Below are positions 1 through 12,365 of a DNA stretch of 64,000 bases, piece after piece. The translations under genes were made by a program, and so were the position numbers. The notes beneath the pieces were generated by a model. It did not search any database. It was not told the DNA's origin and saw only the letters and a list, made by a program, of their open reading frames with translations. The stretch covers positions 5,084,001 to 5,148,000 of the forward strand of contig JAHRBC010000003.1 of NCBI GenBank assembly GCA_022702545.1, in the 5' to 3' direction. The stretch comes from Phycomyces nitens (Eukaryota; Mucoromycota; Mucoromycetes; Mucorales; Phycomycetaceae). How positions within the stretch are numbered: the first letter of the stretch is position 1; each line of letters begins with the position of its first letter.

Positions 1-1548
1 ATTTCTGGTGGTATTGATTCTTGGTGCCATTTTCTTAATTATTCAATAAATAAATCAGCATATATAATATATTTTGATAGCCCATTATGAACTTACATGA
101 TAAAGAAGATGGTGGTTAGAGTTATTGAAAGAGTAAAGAAGTATATGTAGATATTAATAAGAATATAAGAGACTCTATTATACTTTGTCTATAAACCAAG
201 ACGGAGTCAAATTCTTATTAATATATAGACCAAAACCTTTTTCTTGGGCACTTTCAATGTATAACTAACATGACTCTCCGATTTCAAAGCAAGAGAGAAT
301 GATCATGCGTATTTCAGGGGGCATAGATATTTTAATCGTAATTTTTATTTTTTATTCTTTTACCCTTTTTCTGCTCTTTAACACTATGTAAGTATATCAC
401 CTAAAATTCTCGCACCTTACATTATATACACATAGGGTGCCAAACATCAGATTTCTTTTATACAAAAGGTAATTACTATCAATCACATTCTTTACACGTT
501 GGTCATGTCTCTTACCATAATATTTTCAAATAGCTGCGACTTGCCATGATATCATTTTATAATCCATGTTTATCAAAAAAGTTATTATTGCACCCATGTA
601 TGTATTTCTTCCTTTCTTTACTTTCTCATTTATAAAAAAGACATTGCTCTAACATGATTGCAGTTTACATTGTATACTCTTAGTAAACCAAATATCCATT
701 TATTCAACTGCCAAAGGTATGTATTTTCAACTATTTCTCTTGTTAAAAATATTTTTCTAATATCAATTATAGTATATCCATGCCCAAATGTATCCATTAT
801 TACGAGCATATGAATATATACTGGCTTGTTTATATCAGTATACTCTTGTTTCTTTCATTTAATGAAATACCCGGTTGCCAAGTAAGTACCTTGCCTTTCA
901 ACTCTATAAAATGCTATAACAAAAAATCTAAAATGTGCTCTTTTACTCAATTACTAGACTATAAAACTTGGTCAGGTAAATATAATCGGAATCCATGTTC
1001 TTCAGGTAGGAAATAAAATATGGTCTGCAAGAACCATTAGACGTATTATTAGAATAAGACCATGTAGTCCAGATCAAGAGATTATATTACTGCAAGTGCT
1101 TTTACAAATAAAAATATTATAATAAAATATACAAAATTATTATATCCTACCAAAACAAAATCAATATCAAATGTGTTTTTTTAAAAATCCGATCAATACC
1201 AGGTGTTGTTGAAGCAATTGATCCAATAGAATGAATCAATAGGCAGCCGAAACCACCTAGTATTGAAAAAATAACAGCTCTTTCAAATTCAGGTGGTTTA
1301 TAAATGGGGTTTTTTAGTAATCTATATTTGTAATTTTACAGATACTTGGCTTTCAATTAAGGTTCGCACACAGATAATGTACCTAAGCTCCCTTTCATAA
1401 TGACAAAGTAATCAATACCATTTGGGCAAAAATCCAATATTATGTCAGCTAGGTATTCTATAATATTATGCTGTCAAGCATTATTATGTTACATAATATC
1501 CCAATAACCAACACCTGTTATTTCCATGATTTGCATATATTTTTCCAG
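1..1548. other. AT-rich stretch, no supported gene
   Basis: No reading frame here has recognisable motifs or paired splice sites, and composition is AT-rich with homopolymer runs. A splice-acceptor-like pyrimidine tract ending in CAG (about 1540-1548) precedes the coding fragment that follows, so part of this stretch may be an intron of that decayed gene. Otherwise I see nothing in it. Confidence 0.6.
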
Positions 1549-2141
1549 TGTGGTAGACTATCTGTTGAAGGAAGTTCTTAAACCTTCAGAAAGAGATCGT
1601 CTTGGTAGAGCGATTATGTCTAGCAGAAACAGCTCTGCGTACTCAAGAACTTTCAGGAATAATCTTCGCCACAGTGGTTCATTTGTTGGCCGAGATTATA
1701 AGCAGCTCATACAGGTTTTACCTACGGTTCTTGGTACTGTATTCTCTGAACAAGTTGAACGTTTTGATGTCTTTATGCAATGCTTTACCTACTTGGGACA
1801 GTTGACCTCTTTGATATACCTTCGTGGTATTGAATGTGGCTCTGATGTGTATATCCATTCTTTACAAGTTGCATTATCAAATTTCACGAGATCTCTTTTT
1901 ATGTTAGATCAACACTTGATTGGAAGTTCTGGAAAGCCCCCCATGTTCTCTTTGCGCCCCAAGATACACATGCTCCACTATTTGGTCGACGATATACAAA
2001 GATTCGGATGCCCCCTTCAGTACGAGACCGAGAGTTCTGAACAGTTCAACAAGTTCATCCGTGAACATCTTTTCCAGACAAACTGACAGTACACTTCTCG
2101 CGATGTCACCACTCGTTTTGGAAAGCAGTTCATGTGCCGGC
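1549..2141 (+). pseudogene. Upstream part of a split DNA-transposon-type ORF
   Basis: About 190 codons are open after an acceptor-like site. The text includes FVGRDYKQLIQVLP, KIHMLHYLVDDIQRFG and a following SRDV segment. I associate this pattern with the C-terminal half of large repeated fungal transposon proteins (CACTA/KDZ-type); this is recollection, not a search result. A TGA lies at about 2084-2086, where related proteins usually have arginine. Reading on past it, the frame runs to 2141 and continues in frame at 7620 once Gypsy-1 and one CCGGC copy are removed, so the two pieces are one gene broken by the retrotransposon. No start codon or upstream exons were found. Exact family is uncertain. 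Confidence 0.5.
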
Positions 2142-2482
2142 TGTGATATTTGTAGTAGAAATTGGGACGGTGGATACTTTGAGACTCTTTATTGTGGTTT
2201 AGAAAAAGTTAAAGTATATCCAGTTATTGATTTAAGAAGTATGTTAACTTAGTATTTATAATTATTCTTATAATTCTTATCAGCTTGGATATTCATTATC
2301 ATAATAGCTGTGTTATCAGTTAATAGGTATTTTGGGACTTTGTCCCACAATAGATTGGGTATGGTATTTTCATATTTGGATAAGGATTTCTGGATGGTAT
2401 AGTTTGTCTTGATTTTAGATAATCCAGCTATCTGGGTTTATATATCACTTTTCTCTGATATACCATTATGCCAAATACAACA
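2142..2482 (-). repeat. Gypsy-1 3' LTR
   Basis: 341-bp direct repeat of 7274-7614 with no difference seen by eye. On the minus strand it is preceded directly by a polypurine tract (GGAGGGGGGTAA at 2483-2494), which marks it as the 3' LTR. The pol stop codon TAA (2483-2485) abuts the LTR boundary. Confidence 0.95.
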
Positions 2483-5400
2483 TTACCCCCCTCCAGACTT
2501 GACTTTAGTTAAGCGCTTGCTTTGGCGTCTATTATCATAGTTCTTCTTGGCGATGGAGTTTGTTTTGTTTTGTGCACTGAGAATCTTGGTCTGGTCCTTT
2601 CTTGGACGTCCTCTTGGTCTTTTTACTACAAGCTCATTCGTGATATTCTGTTTGTCTCTGCGTACCCAATATTCTTGGATTGTTTGGAGATCTGTGAACT
2701 TATCCGGTGTGATCCAGGAATCTTCTTCTGGTCCGTATCCTTTCCATCTCACTAGAAACTCACGCTTGCCAGCGTTGCCTCTGTGATTGATGATTGCCTG
2801 TACTTCAAACAGTTCGTCTTCGAGTATTGCCTCGTCCATCGATATCAATTTCAAATCCGATGGTGGGTAATCTCTAGGCAAGAGTGCTCCTGTCTCATCT
2901 TGTAATACATATGAGCCTCCTTTGGTTTGACGGATTACTGTGTATGGTCCTTGATATGCTGGAGCTAATTTGCTGCTTCTTGTAGGTAGTTTGATCATTA
3001 CATAACTACCATTGTCAATTCTTGCGATTCGATGCGTGCTATCAAACTTTTCTTTTTGTATGGCCGTAATTCGATCGGTTCTGTCTTTAATGGCTGGAAA
3101 CACAACTTCTGCCATATGATCGATACGTTTGATAAGTTCGTCATAGGTCATTGGTTTCGATGGTGTAGATTTGGGATCTCTATAGTCCTCAAAAGCGTTC
3201 ATTTGTCTAGCAAACATCAGTGAAAATGGAGCAGTATTTAACCTTTTTGACATCTTATTATTGATTGCCAATTGTACAGCTGGGAGATAATAGTCCCAAT
3301 CTTTTCCAGTTCCTGCTACCATCTTTCTGATGACTTGCATAGATGTCTGTACCCATCTCTCTGCTAGGCCATTTGCTCTAGGGTGGTATGGTGTTACAAG
3401 TCTATGATCGACTCCTGTATTCTGTAGTAATTTCTTCATCAGTTCATTCTTGAACTCTGTGCCATTATCAGATTGTATGATTCGTGGAAACCCGAAATCA
3501 CCAAATATCTGTACTAGTGTTTTGACAATAGTGTCCGATTGTTTGTTCGGAATTGCTCTTAATAAGCAGAAGCGTGTGCAAACGTCTACCATTACAAATA
3601 GGTATACATTACTCTCTGTCGTAGGATGTAATGGGCCAGCTAGGTCGATTGCCCAGTGGTCTCCTGGTACATATGCATGGATAGGTCTTAGAGGATTATA
3701 GCCTTTCTTAGTGATATTATATTTCTGACAAGACGGACATTCCTTTACACATTCAAGTGCATCTTGGATCATATTTGCCCAATGTATACCGTTCTTGTGA
3801 TTCAATTCTACTATGTGTTCTGCACCAAAGTGTCCAAAGAGATGTGCTTTCATTAATATATCTTTGCGCTCTTCTTCTGGAGGTGTCATATAGTCTATGG
3901 TATCACTCTTTGTCTTGACCGTAAATACTCTTTGGTCCTTTGGTTTAGATGTGTACTCAATTTGTTCAAACTTCGGATTCTGCTGAGCCTCTATTTTGTC
4001 TTGAGATGGCTTCAGTGCCTCATTACCCCCCTCCAGACTATTTTCCGGGGAGAATAGACGAGATAAATAATCCGGTAACTTGTTGCTGATGCCAGGTATG
4101 TGTACCACATCATAATTATAATCAAGTAATGTATCCATCCACTGGATCATCATGGGGTTCGCCACCTTTTGCGTGTGGATATATGTCAAAGCCTTGTGGT
4201 CAGTGTACAATGTGAATTTCTGTCCTCATAAGAATTTGTGGAATTTCTTAAGTGCGAATACCATGGCTAGTAGCTCACGTTTCGTCGTAGAATAATTACG
4301 TTCTGATTTTGATAAAGCTCTGGCCATAAATCCAATGTACTTCTTTTGGTCATTGATATTTTGATACAGAGTAGCACCAATTCCTAGATTGGAAGCATCA
4401 GTGGCAACAAAGAATGGTTGAGATAAGTCAGGAAAGTGCAATATGGGGTTTGTTTGCAAAATGGCTTTAAGCTGCTCGAAACTCCGTTGGTGATCATTAT
4501 TCCAAATCTTGGATAAGCTACCAGCGTTTCTGAGAGCATCCAGTGGCGCAGTAATGTGGGCTGCCACTGGTATGTATTCACGGAAATAATTGATGACTCC
4601 TAGAAAGCTCTGGATGTCTTTTCCTGTCTTTGGTATAGGCCATTGCAGCACATTCGTGATCTTTCTTTGGTCAATTCGACTGCCTTGTGCGTCGACTGAG
4701 AATCCCAGTAAGTAGACTGACTTCTGGGCAAAATGACATTTGTTGGGGTTCAAAATTAGATTGACCTCCGTCAATTTGTTGATAGCTTGACAAACATGAT
4801 GGGTATGTTCCTCTAGATTCTTGGAGAAAATGACGATGTCATCCACAAACGTTTGTATAAAAGGCATGTCCTGAAATATCAAAGACATGACTCTTTGGAA
4901 CTTTGATGACAAGGGCTTGAGTCCAAAAGGACATCCCTGGAACATATACTGCAGATTATTGTGCGTAAATGTCGTTTTATGTTGATCCTCTTTGCGTATT
5001 TGGAAGCGATGGAAGGCGCTTTTTAAATCAAGTGTAGAAAATACACTTGCTCCTGCTAGAGTATCGAAGATCTCTCGGATTAATGGCAAAGGGTATCGGT
5101 CATCAGGAAGCAATTTATTAATGTGCCGAGGATCAAGGCATGGTCTCTTGCCCGTCTTGTTTCCTTGTGCATCTTTTTTGTCAGCCAGAGTCAGTGGACT
5201 GTTCCATGCTGAGTTTACTGTAGATTTCACAATAGTTCCTTCTTTCAGCCAATTATTAACGGCCTCGTCTATGATGGGTCTTAATGCATAGGGAATAGGA
5301 TATTGTCTTTGGTACGTAGTCGCAGCTTCTGGTGTGTGCAATGCCACCACCGATTCAGGTACTGTACAAAACGAATCTTTTGGTATTGCTTCATTAGCCT

Positions 5401-7228
5401 TAATATATGGTGTGACTGCTGAGAAAAACTTTGCTCTTTCAGCCTCTGTGCCGTAGGGTGCATTGTTTGGCTCAAGATCATCTATTATGGGCTGTTCCTT
5501 TTTCATATTTTCTTTATAATCATTTGCATTCCAAGACGTGGCAACACCCGTAAAGGCTATTCCCATCTTTGGCATAATATCAAAACCAAGAATAAGATCA
5601 ACACCTTCGATATTCATATCGATAAGTTCAAATTCATGTGTAAAAGAGTGGCCATTAGCGTAACTAACTAGCAAAGGAGATGTCTTTCCTATACGTTGCA
5701 CGGATTGTGCTTTACTTGCAAATGTTATGTTTCCTTCGATTTTTGTAATAGGTAGACTTATGAGTTTATTATATAGTTCTACACTAATACACGAGACTTC
5801 GGCTCCGGAGTCCAGCAAGCCCATGAGCTGATGCTCATTCTGTAATAATACAGGGGTGTTTAGTGAGAATGGATTCAAATGATATTGTTCCTTATTTGTC
5901 TTACCTAGTGAGGTATACTCCAGTTCTTCGGACAGTTTGTCCACCATGCTGCCTCTTGATGTGCGTACAGCATGCACAGCCACATTGGGCTTGCGCTGTT
6001 TATTCACAAAAGAGGTGTGGTATTCTGGGCATGTATGTCCTGGGCTCCATTGTCGGTGACAATGGTAGCATTCCTTGGCCTTGGCCTTTTCCGCACGACC
6101 GGAGATGATCCTACATCCCTCCGTGTTGTGGGTGGTATTCTTACCATGCTGAGTGCAGAAGAATCCTGCACTAGCTGGGGAACCCGAGGCTTTTCCAGAA
6201 CGATGTCTGCTCGACCCGAACTGGAAAGACTGACCATCTGTGCGTCGGCGGGAGCCAGTGTGGGTCTTCTCGGCCTCGGCTCTAACCCTCTTCATGGGGC
6301 GAGTCAGCGTGATCGCCAGATCCAGGACTTGTTGGACGGTCTGCGGCTTGTGGGAGTTGCGGGTCCACCAGGCAACGTGGGTGGTTTGATGGAAGTGCGG
6401 GGTGAGGGAAGCCAAGAACCGCAAGGCCACAATCATGTCTTGCTTCACGTTGCCCTCGCGGCAAGTCCTCTGGAAACGGTGTCCATACTCTTGGACGGAC
6501 TCGTCCTCTCTCATGGTCATGGTTAGCGCCTTGACCGACATTATCGCCTGCTGCTCCTCGGAGTCATAGTGCTGCTTGATCAGCACACGGGCCTCCTCCC
6601 ACTTGCAGTTCTTCAACGCCAATGTACTTTTGTACCAGGCGTCGTACTCATCCACCATGGCATTCGGGAGCCATTTCGACCAGGCAATGTCAATGTGCTC
6701 CTTGCCAGTTGCGAGCACATTCTCAAACGCGGACAGGTAGAGCTCCACGTGTTGGTACACCTTGGCATCCGGGTTGGGGACGGAGTGACCAGCCAGTTGG
6801 AACAACGGAATGTCCCTCAAGTTGATGGCGGTCCCGTTGGTGTTGGTCGGGATGGGCTCTTGGGCAGCCGCAAGGAGTGTCCGGAATCTGGCCAACTGGT
6901 CGTTGGCATCGTCAACCTCCTTGCCAAGGGTCTTGGCAACCTCGTGGTCGTCCTTGTCGGTGGCCTCATCCACGGCAATCATAAGGTCCCAGGCCTTCTG
7001 CTCGTACTTGCTGATCAATCTTTCAGCTACGGCCCTGGTGTGCTTGCGCCTTTCTTCTCCAGAGACGGTGCCTTGCTCAGCCGCCTTGGGCGCGTAGCGG
7101 GACTCAGCTAGGCCGGAAACACACTTTTGCTCGGAAGTGGTGTCTACTTCCATGAGCTCACTTGTGCTCTCCTTGTGGGCAGGGGCCTCTTGCTGGGCAA
7201 TGGTAGGGGTCTCGTTGATGGAAGACAT
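2483..7228 (-). pseudogene. Gag-Pol polyprotein of Gypsy-1 with one in-frame TGA
   Basis: A 1582-codon frame beginning with ATG at 7228. In order: Gag domain (about residues 130-270), a CX2C...HXC zinc knuckle (about 387-400, CYHCHRQWSPGHTC), aspartic protease (LLDSGAEVS, about 468), reverse transcriptase (FVDDIVIFS, about 793), and RNase H (ATDAS, about 939). A TGA at 4226-4228 (codon 1001) sits inside RNase H, and the same frame then resumes. Integrase follows, with an HHCC zinc site (about 1125-1165) and DDE residues in AIDLAG, SDNGTEF and LAERW. Last come a chromodomain (about 1469-1525, FLVRWKGYGPEEDSW) and an AT-hook-like KRPRGRPRK (about 1538). The chromodomain suggests targeting to heterochromatin, as in chromoviruses. 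The single nonsense codon in an otherwise clean frame looks recent. Confidence 0.93.
4021..4039 (-). other. Internal copy of the polypurine tract (possible central PPT)
   Basis: Nineteen bases here are identical to 2481-2499, which spans the 3' LTR boundary and its polypurine tract. On the minus strand the core is GGAGGGGGGTAATG. It lies inside pol, where it encodes a GGNE-containing stretch. A second plus-strand initiation site of this type is known in some LTR elements; that role is inferred here. Confidence 0.45.
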
Positions 7229-7273
7229 TTTTCGGATAGTATTTTTTATAGAAGCGAGGGTTCAAAGTAAAAA

Positions 7274-7614
7274 TGTGATATTTGTAGTAGAAATTGGGAC
7301 GGTGGATACTTTGAGACTCTTTATTGTGGTTTAGAAAAAGTTAAAGTATATCCAGTTATTGATTTAAGAAGTATGTTAACTTAGTATTTATAATTATTCT
7401 TATAATTCTTATCAGCTTGGATATTCATTATCATAATAGCTGTGTTATCAGTTAATAGGTATTTTGGGACTTTGTCCCACAATAGATTGGGTATGGTATT
7501 TTCATATTTGGATAAGGATTTCTGGATGGTATAGTTTGTCTTGATTTTAGATAATCCAGCTATCTGGGTTTATATATCACTTTTCTCTGATATACCATTA
7601 TGCCAAATACAACA
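7274..7614 (-). repeat. Gypsy-1 5' LTR
   Basis: 341-bp copy of 2142-2482. It carries the element's promoter end on the minus strand. The untranslated leader between it and the gag ATG (7229-7273) is only 45 bp. I could not assign the primer-binding site to a specific tRNA. Confidence 0.93.
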
Positions 7615-7619
7615 CCGGC

Positions 7620-8152
7620 AACTGTTCAACGGTCTATCCTTTGTGTATACCAAGACCTGGAAAGAAAATGGTGTCAAGAAAGAATGCCTAGTCCGTGGCG
7701 AAAGTGGTTCTCTGATCCAAAGATTGCAGACTGAAAACGTGGATTTCAACAAGCACTTCTTTGGTGCTCAAAAGAACCAAACTGACAGCTACTATATCAA
7801 CAAGTCCCAAGTAGTTGATGGCTTAACTGGACTCTTTTTGCATGGCAATACCTTGTTGCTTGGTAAAGTCTTGAGAAATCAAGATGGATCTTTTAGCTTG
7901 CAAAAGTACTCGTTAGTTACAGCCGACTATGATATTTGCTCTTCTCTTCCTGGTTTTTGCACTGATTCTTGTGGAAACCCGCATATCCGACCTTGTGAGA
8001 TTATCCCTGTGGATACAACTCTGAAATGCAAAGAGGTTATGGACTTTGGCTTTGTCGTTAATGGGCATGGAAACATTCATGTAATTAATGTATCAAAATT
8101 TGGTTCCTATTGGTCGTTAATTCTGAATGCCCATCTTTTTATTATCCAGTAA
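7620..8152 (+). pseudogene. Downstream part of the ORF split by Gypsy-1
   Basis: Continues the frame of 1549-2141 without a break when Gypsy-1 and one CCGGC are removed (join reads ...FMCR then QLFNGLSFVY...). About 177 more codons follow to a TAA at 8150-8152. Several cysteines are present (CSSLPGFCTDSCG) and no catalytic motif is recognisable. It is the C-terminal end of the same transposon-type protein; function unknown. Confidence 0.55.
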
Positions 8153-9182
8153 AAATGCTTCAATATCAGTGATAAAATATAATTGGTTAGCTATTATTTA
8201 TTTTAAGATAAACCCCCAGAAAAGCATAGGAGATTAAAAAATATATCAAAAAATAGACCAAAAGTACAAAAAAACAGTGATTACAAACTCACAGCCAATA
8301 ATAATTTTTTTTAGCGAAATAATTGCCTAAAACGTGTAAAAAATCAGTGGGTGTGATAAACAGCTTCCGGGCTCATTACCGAGTCAACAGACATACGTTT
8401 GACTTTATTATATATGCCTTGAAGAGAGACCCTGCCTTCCAGAAATCAAACGGGAGAGACAGATTTAGCTGTCTAGTCTGGAAACAAGTTGCTGTTGTCC
8501 TCTGACAACTAAGCAATACCCATATGGGGTATCAGTTGGCTTCTGAGTTCTTTGGTATCCTCCAATCCTCATACCATAGGTTTACCAAGAGATTCTTGGA
8601 TGGCATCATGAGTAGCCTCCTCAATCTGACTATCAAGTGGCCAGAAACGATTGAGGATTGCCAAAAAATCATGGTAGGGTTTGCAGTCCATTCGCAAACA
8701 GGCAACAGGCATCTGAATGGGTGCATTGGTGCCATTGACGGAAAGCTGGTATCAATCCAAAAGCCGTCAAAGTTTGGGAACAGCTGGCTTGATAGGCATG
8801 GAAATGCATCCATGTCTCTCATGGCAGTCTGTGACCACAAAAAGAGATTTACAAAGATCTATGTTGGCCATCCAGGTAAGCAACACTGAGTGATAGCAAT
8901 ACTATCAGTATTAATAAGACTGTTATACTTAGGCAGCCAACATGACACACATGTCTTCAAATCCAGTGAGCTATATAACGATATGATCTACCGCCCGGCC
9001 AGTCTCTTCCCTGACCCTAGGTCTTTCATTGTTGGAGGTACTTTATACTTCTTTAACATTTTCAAACAAAACTAATTGGATATGATTATTATATTACTAG
9101 ACTCTGGGTATCCAAACCTTCAAAACTGCCTGACACCATACTGCCGCTCTGCCAGCACCACCCAAGAAGAAAAGACCTTCAA

Positions 9183-12100
9183 CACTACGGCGGAAAAAAT
9201 GGTAGCTAACTACCGTTTTGGTAGCATTACTACCGTTTTTTCCCACCAAAAAAAATGGTAGTAAAGACTCTGTATAAGGCAATTTCAGTAGCTGTTACCG
9301 TTTTTTTAGTGCAAAAAAAAAGGGTAGTTATGAGGCAGGAATAGGCACAGCTACTGTTTTTTTTATCCAACCAAAATCGTTTCTTTATATACTATAGCCT
9401 CTCTTTTATATTACTTTATATACTAGTACCCATTCTTTTTTTACTGCCATTTATTTGAAATAATAGTTTATTTTTTATTATAATTTTGATTTATTTCAAA
9501 TAATATTAAAATATATATAATAATAATATAGAAACATACCAAAAGCAAATACTATTTAATATTATAAAATGTATATGGTACAAACCTTTTACTCAAGCTA
9601 TACACGATGCCAACAACATGTTGTTATGACTTGGATGGCCTTTGGTCTTCACCGATTGCTATAAAAATGTTGTGGTCAGAGAATGAAGCAATCAAATAAA
9701 CCGAGCTTATTATTTTGGATAGCATACCAGTATACATTATGCTTATCAATTGGCATGCCAAGCATCTCTTGAATTAATGCCAGTATATGAAACGTACAGA
9801 TGTAAATACTAGATGCAGCAGAAGGAGAATAGAGAATGTGCAATATGATTAATTAAAGAGTGTAAACATATTATAATATTCTTACCATAGAAAATATATT
9901 GCTGTAAAGTCAGCTCATAAGATTTAAAACTAATTCGAATATAATGGTAGTTGGCAGAATGAGTACATCATTAAGAAAACAATATATATATTCTACAGAG
10001 ATTCCCAGGTGGGGAGGTGGGGAACGACAAACTTTGGTGTAATATAGCTGTAAAAAATTTTCACCTTTTTTTAGTGTCTGAAAAATTATGAGATGAGTGT
10101 TTCATTCCTTGATTAAAGATAGCAGACTTGAAGATGTGGTATACAAGATTCCAATCGGATGTTTATGCCATTGACAACCTTACATAAGGGAGGGTCATTT
10201 AGTTTTACTTCAAAAAAGTAGAGCAAAGCAAAGAAAAGAAATACAAACTAACCTTGGTGTAATACAGCTATAAAAAAAAATTCATTTTTTTTGGTGTTTG
10301 AAAAAGGGCAAGATGTATGTTTCATTCCTAGATTAAAAACAGCAGAGCTGAAGATGTGGTATACAAGATGCCAATCGGGCATTTATTAAAGTGGCAATCT
10401 TATGTGATAGAGAGTTATTTGATTTTATTTCAAAGGAGAGGACCAAAGCAAAGATAAAACAGGTAAAGGAAAAGAGGAAACAAAAAAGTGCACTAAAACA
10501 TATACTAAAAATATGAGAGAACCAATAAGAGCAGCCTAAAGAATATTAAAGCCCTAGTCTGTTTCTCTTTGATGAAGGCTCATTGCTCATTCCTAATGGT
10601 GTAAACTTATATCAAACAGTAGAAACATTATATTGATATTAAATTGAGAATAGATGAGCAACAAAAAAGCTCTAACTTATAGTACATCTGTCATGATTGG
10701 TGATTCAGCCTCGTCATCCATTTGAAATACCTCATCTTCTGAAAGAAAAGAACTGCTTGCTCCTTCCTGCTATAACATAATAAAAATATTATATTAATTA
10801 TAATGTATATTCAAATGTTTGTTAATTAATAAACTTGCCTGGCTGTTCTCTGCCATTTTTCTCTTACGGGTCTGGTTTGCACTCTTAAAGGTGTCTTGAA
10901 GAAGATTCTTGGCACATCACATTTTTTTGCACTTGTAAATGTGGAGTGCTATTGTCCTAGCCGTGCCTCACTGGCCACAATCATTGATGACAGGTACGTT
11001 GATTTTGTCACCATTGACCAAGAAGTGTCTTTGCTGTTATTGCTATTATTAGTCAAATAATCTCTTACCTACCCATGGAAAGATTAATTGGAGTATACTC
11101 CAAGCTTATCAGGTCAAGGTCAAAGGGCGGTAGAAATTCCAGTTTGCTTGTTGAGCGCTTTGCTGTTCATAACTTTGTCAGTTCAGCAAACAGCTCTCAG
11201 AATTATCCTAGTACAAGTCAGCCATCCACATATAATGAAGTAAGTTTCTTAGATCTTCCATATGGTGTAAGTGCTGCCCAGCTATGGGAGCCATTCAACT
11301 GACATGCCAGCTTGAATGATGATGACGTGGAAGGTGTCAGCAGCCCTGTTGTCAAGAATACTTTGGAAAAGTACTATGTGCGAAACAGTGGTATGAACAG
11401 TATTGAACTTGATGACCTGACGATTGTTGTTGCTTCTTGTCTTTGGAAAAATTCAACCGTACATTCTTCATGTATGTACCAAAGAATAAAAAACGAGACC
11501 AGATGTGACAATCATCATGTGATGTTTACCTGTCCGTACAGAAAGTGAGTATTAGTATTAGTCAAAATACAAAATAGAGATCACTTGCATTTTTTATATT
11601 TTTATCTAGCCGTCGCAATATAACTATTCAAAGCTGGTTTGTTGGCACCATGGAATTTTATTTTGAGCATAAAGAGGTTGATGGCACACCGCACTTTCTG
11701 GCATTCGTTGAAGTGATGAAAGAGCATGGTACAGCAGCCCATGACTCCTCTGTGCCAATCGTAAAACGGCGGTCACACAGCTCAACTAGACAAACAACCC
11801 AGCCAAAATATGCTGTTATCAATGTGGATGACATTCAGCATCAAGTTGGGCTCATCCAGTACCCTCCGAGTGGTAATCAGTTCTTTATCATTGCATCATA
11901 TTACGTGTTTAATGACAATCTGCATGTGACCAGGGGTAATCTTGCCACTTTATAAAAATTTTCTTTTTCTTTTTTCTTTTCTTATAAATATCAATACCAA
12001 ATAAAATAAAATAAAATGGCTAATAATGTCAAAAACAAAAAAATTGTTTCAAAAAAATAGTAGTTATGCTACCATTTTGTTCACACAGGCAAAAAATTAT

Positions 12101-12365
12101 TTTTCTCAAGAATGCGCAACATCTTTAACACCAAATAAAATGCTCATTTCAATAAACAACGTTGCCTAAAAACTTACGAGCCCTTTCTATGGTACTACAA
12201 CTACCTCATTGCCTGATGAAAAGACATTCCATGCAACTTTTATGATTCGGGATCGATGACATTACCTTTCAACCACAATCTGCAGAGATAAAGTGCTCTA
12301 AAATCATAAAAAACGGTAGTTATGCTACCGTTTTTGGCACAGCTACCAGTCCTTCCGCCGTAGTG
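9183..12365 (+). mobile_element. CACTA-F, non-autonomous CACTA-type element
   Basis: A 3183-bp element with 13-bp perfect terminal inverted repeats (CACTACGGCGGAA at 9183-9195; complement at 12353-12365). It is inserted in the Harbinger transposase with a 2-bp AA duplication. Subterminal regions are packed with short inverted copies of GGTAG/CTACC next to poly-A or poly-T (about 9195-9370, 12045-12075 and 12305-12350), the arrangement typical of CACTA transposase-binding sites. The first 1.9 kb (9183-11074) has no gene I can support; the right part keeps the 3' end of a protein gene. A second right-end copy lies at 40769-41335. Confidence 0.85.
11075..11955 (+). pseudogene. 3' remnant of a transposon protein gene in CACTA-F
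   Basis: Open frame 11075-11299, a TGA at 11300-11302, the same frame to 11544, then a GT-AG intron (11545-11609) and a final exon to the TAA at 11953-11955. The last exon contains WFVGTMEFYFEH and FLAFVEVM. It looks like the C-terminal end of a large CACTA-type protein, and no upstream catalytic part remains, so this is an internally deleted element. The end of this exon recurs at 40769-40923. Confidence 0.6.

Larger units (their letters stand above)
2142..7614 (-). mobile_element. Gypsy-1, Ty3/Gypsy chromovirus-type LTR retrotransposon
   Basis: A complete 5473-bp element on the minus strand: two 341-bp LTRs (2142-2482 and 7274-7614) starting TG and ending CA, flanked by a 5-bp target duplication CCGGC (2137-2141 and 7615-7619). 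It encodes one Gag-Pol frame with a C-terminal chromodomain. By eye the two LTRs are identical, which indicates recent insertion. It disrupts the ORF at 1549-2141 / 7620-8152. A single in-frame TGA interrupts pol, so this copy is probably not autonomous unless that codon is read through. Confidence 0.95.

Noticed and set aside
780..1016. 78-aa ORF near the left edge
   Set aside because: Low-complexity, no motif, no splice or codon evidence in an AT-rich region.
4210..4228. Regulated UGA readthrough in Gypsy-1
   Set aside because: The stop is inside RNase H, not at the gag-pol border, and three unrelated frames nearby show the same TGA pattern; mutation is more likely.
5972..6526. 184-aa frame opposite Gypsy-1 gag
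   Set aside because: Shadow of the GC-richer gag sequence; no start context or conserved motif.
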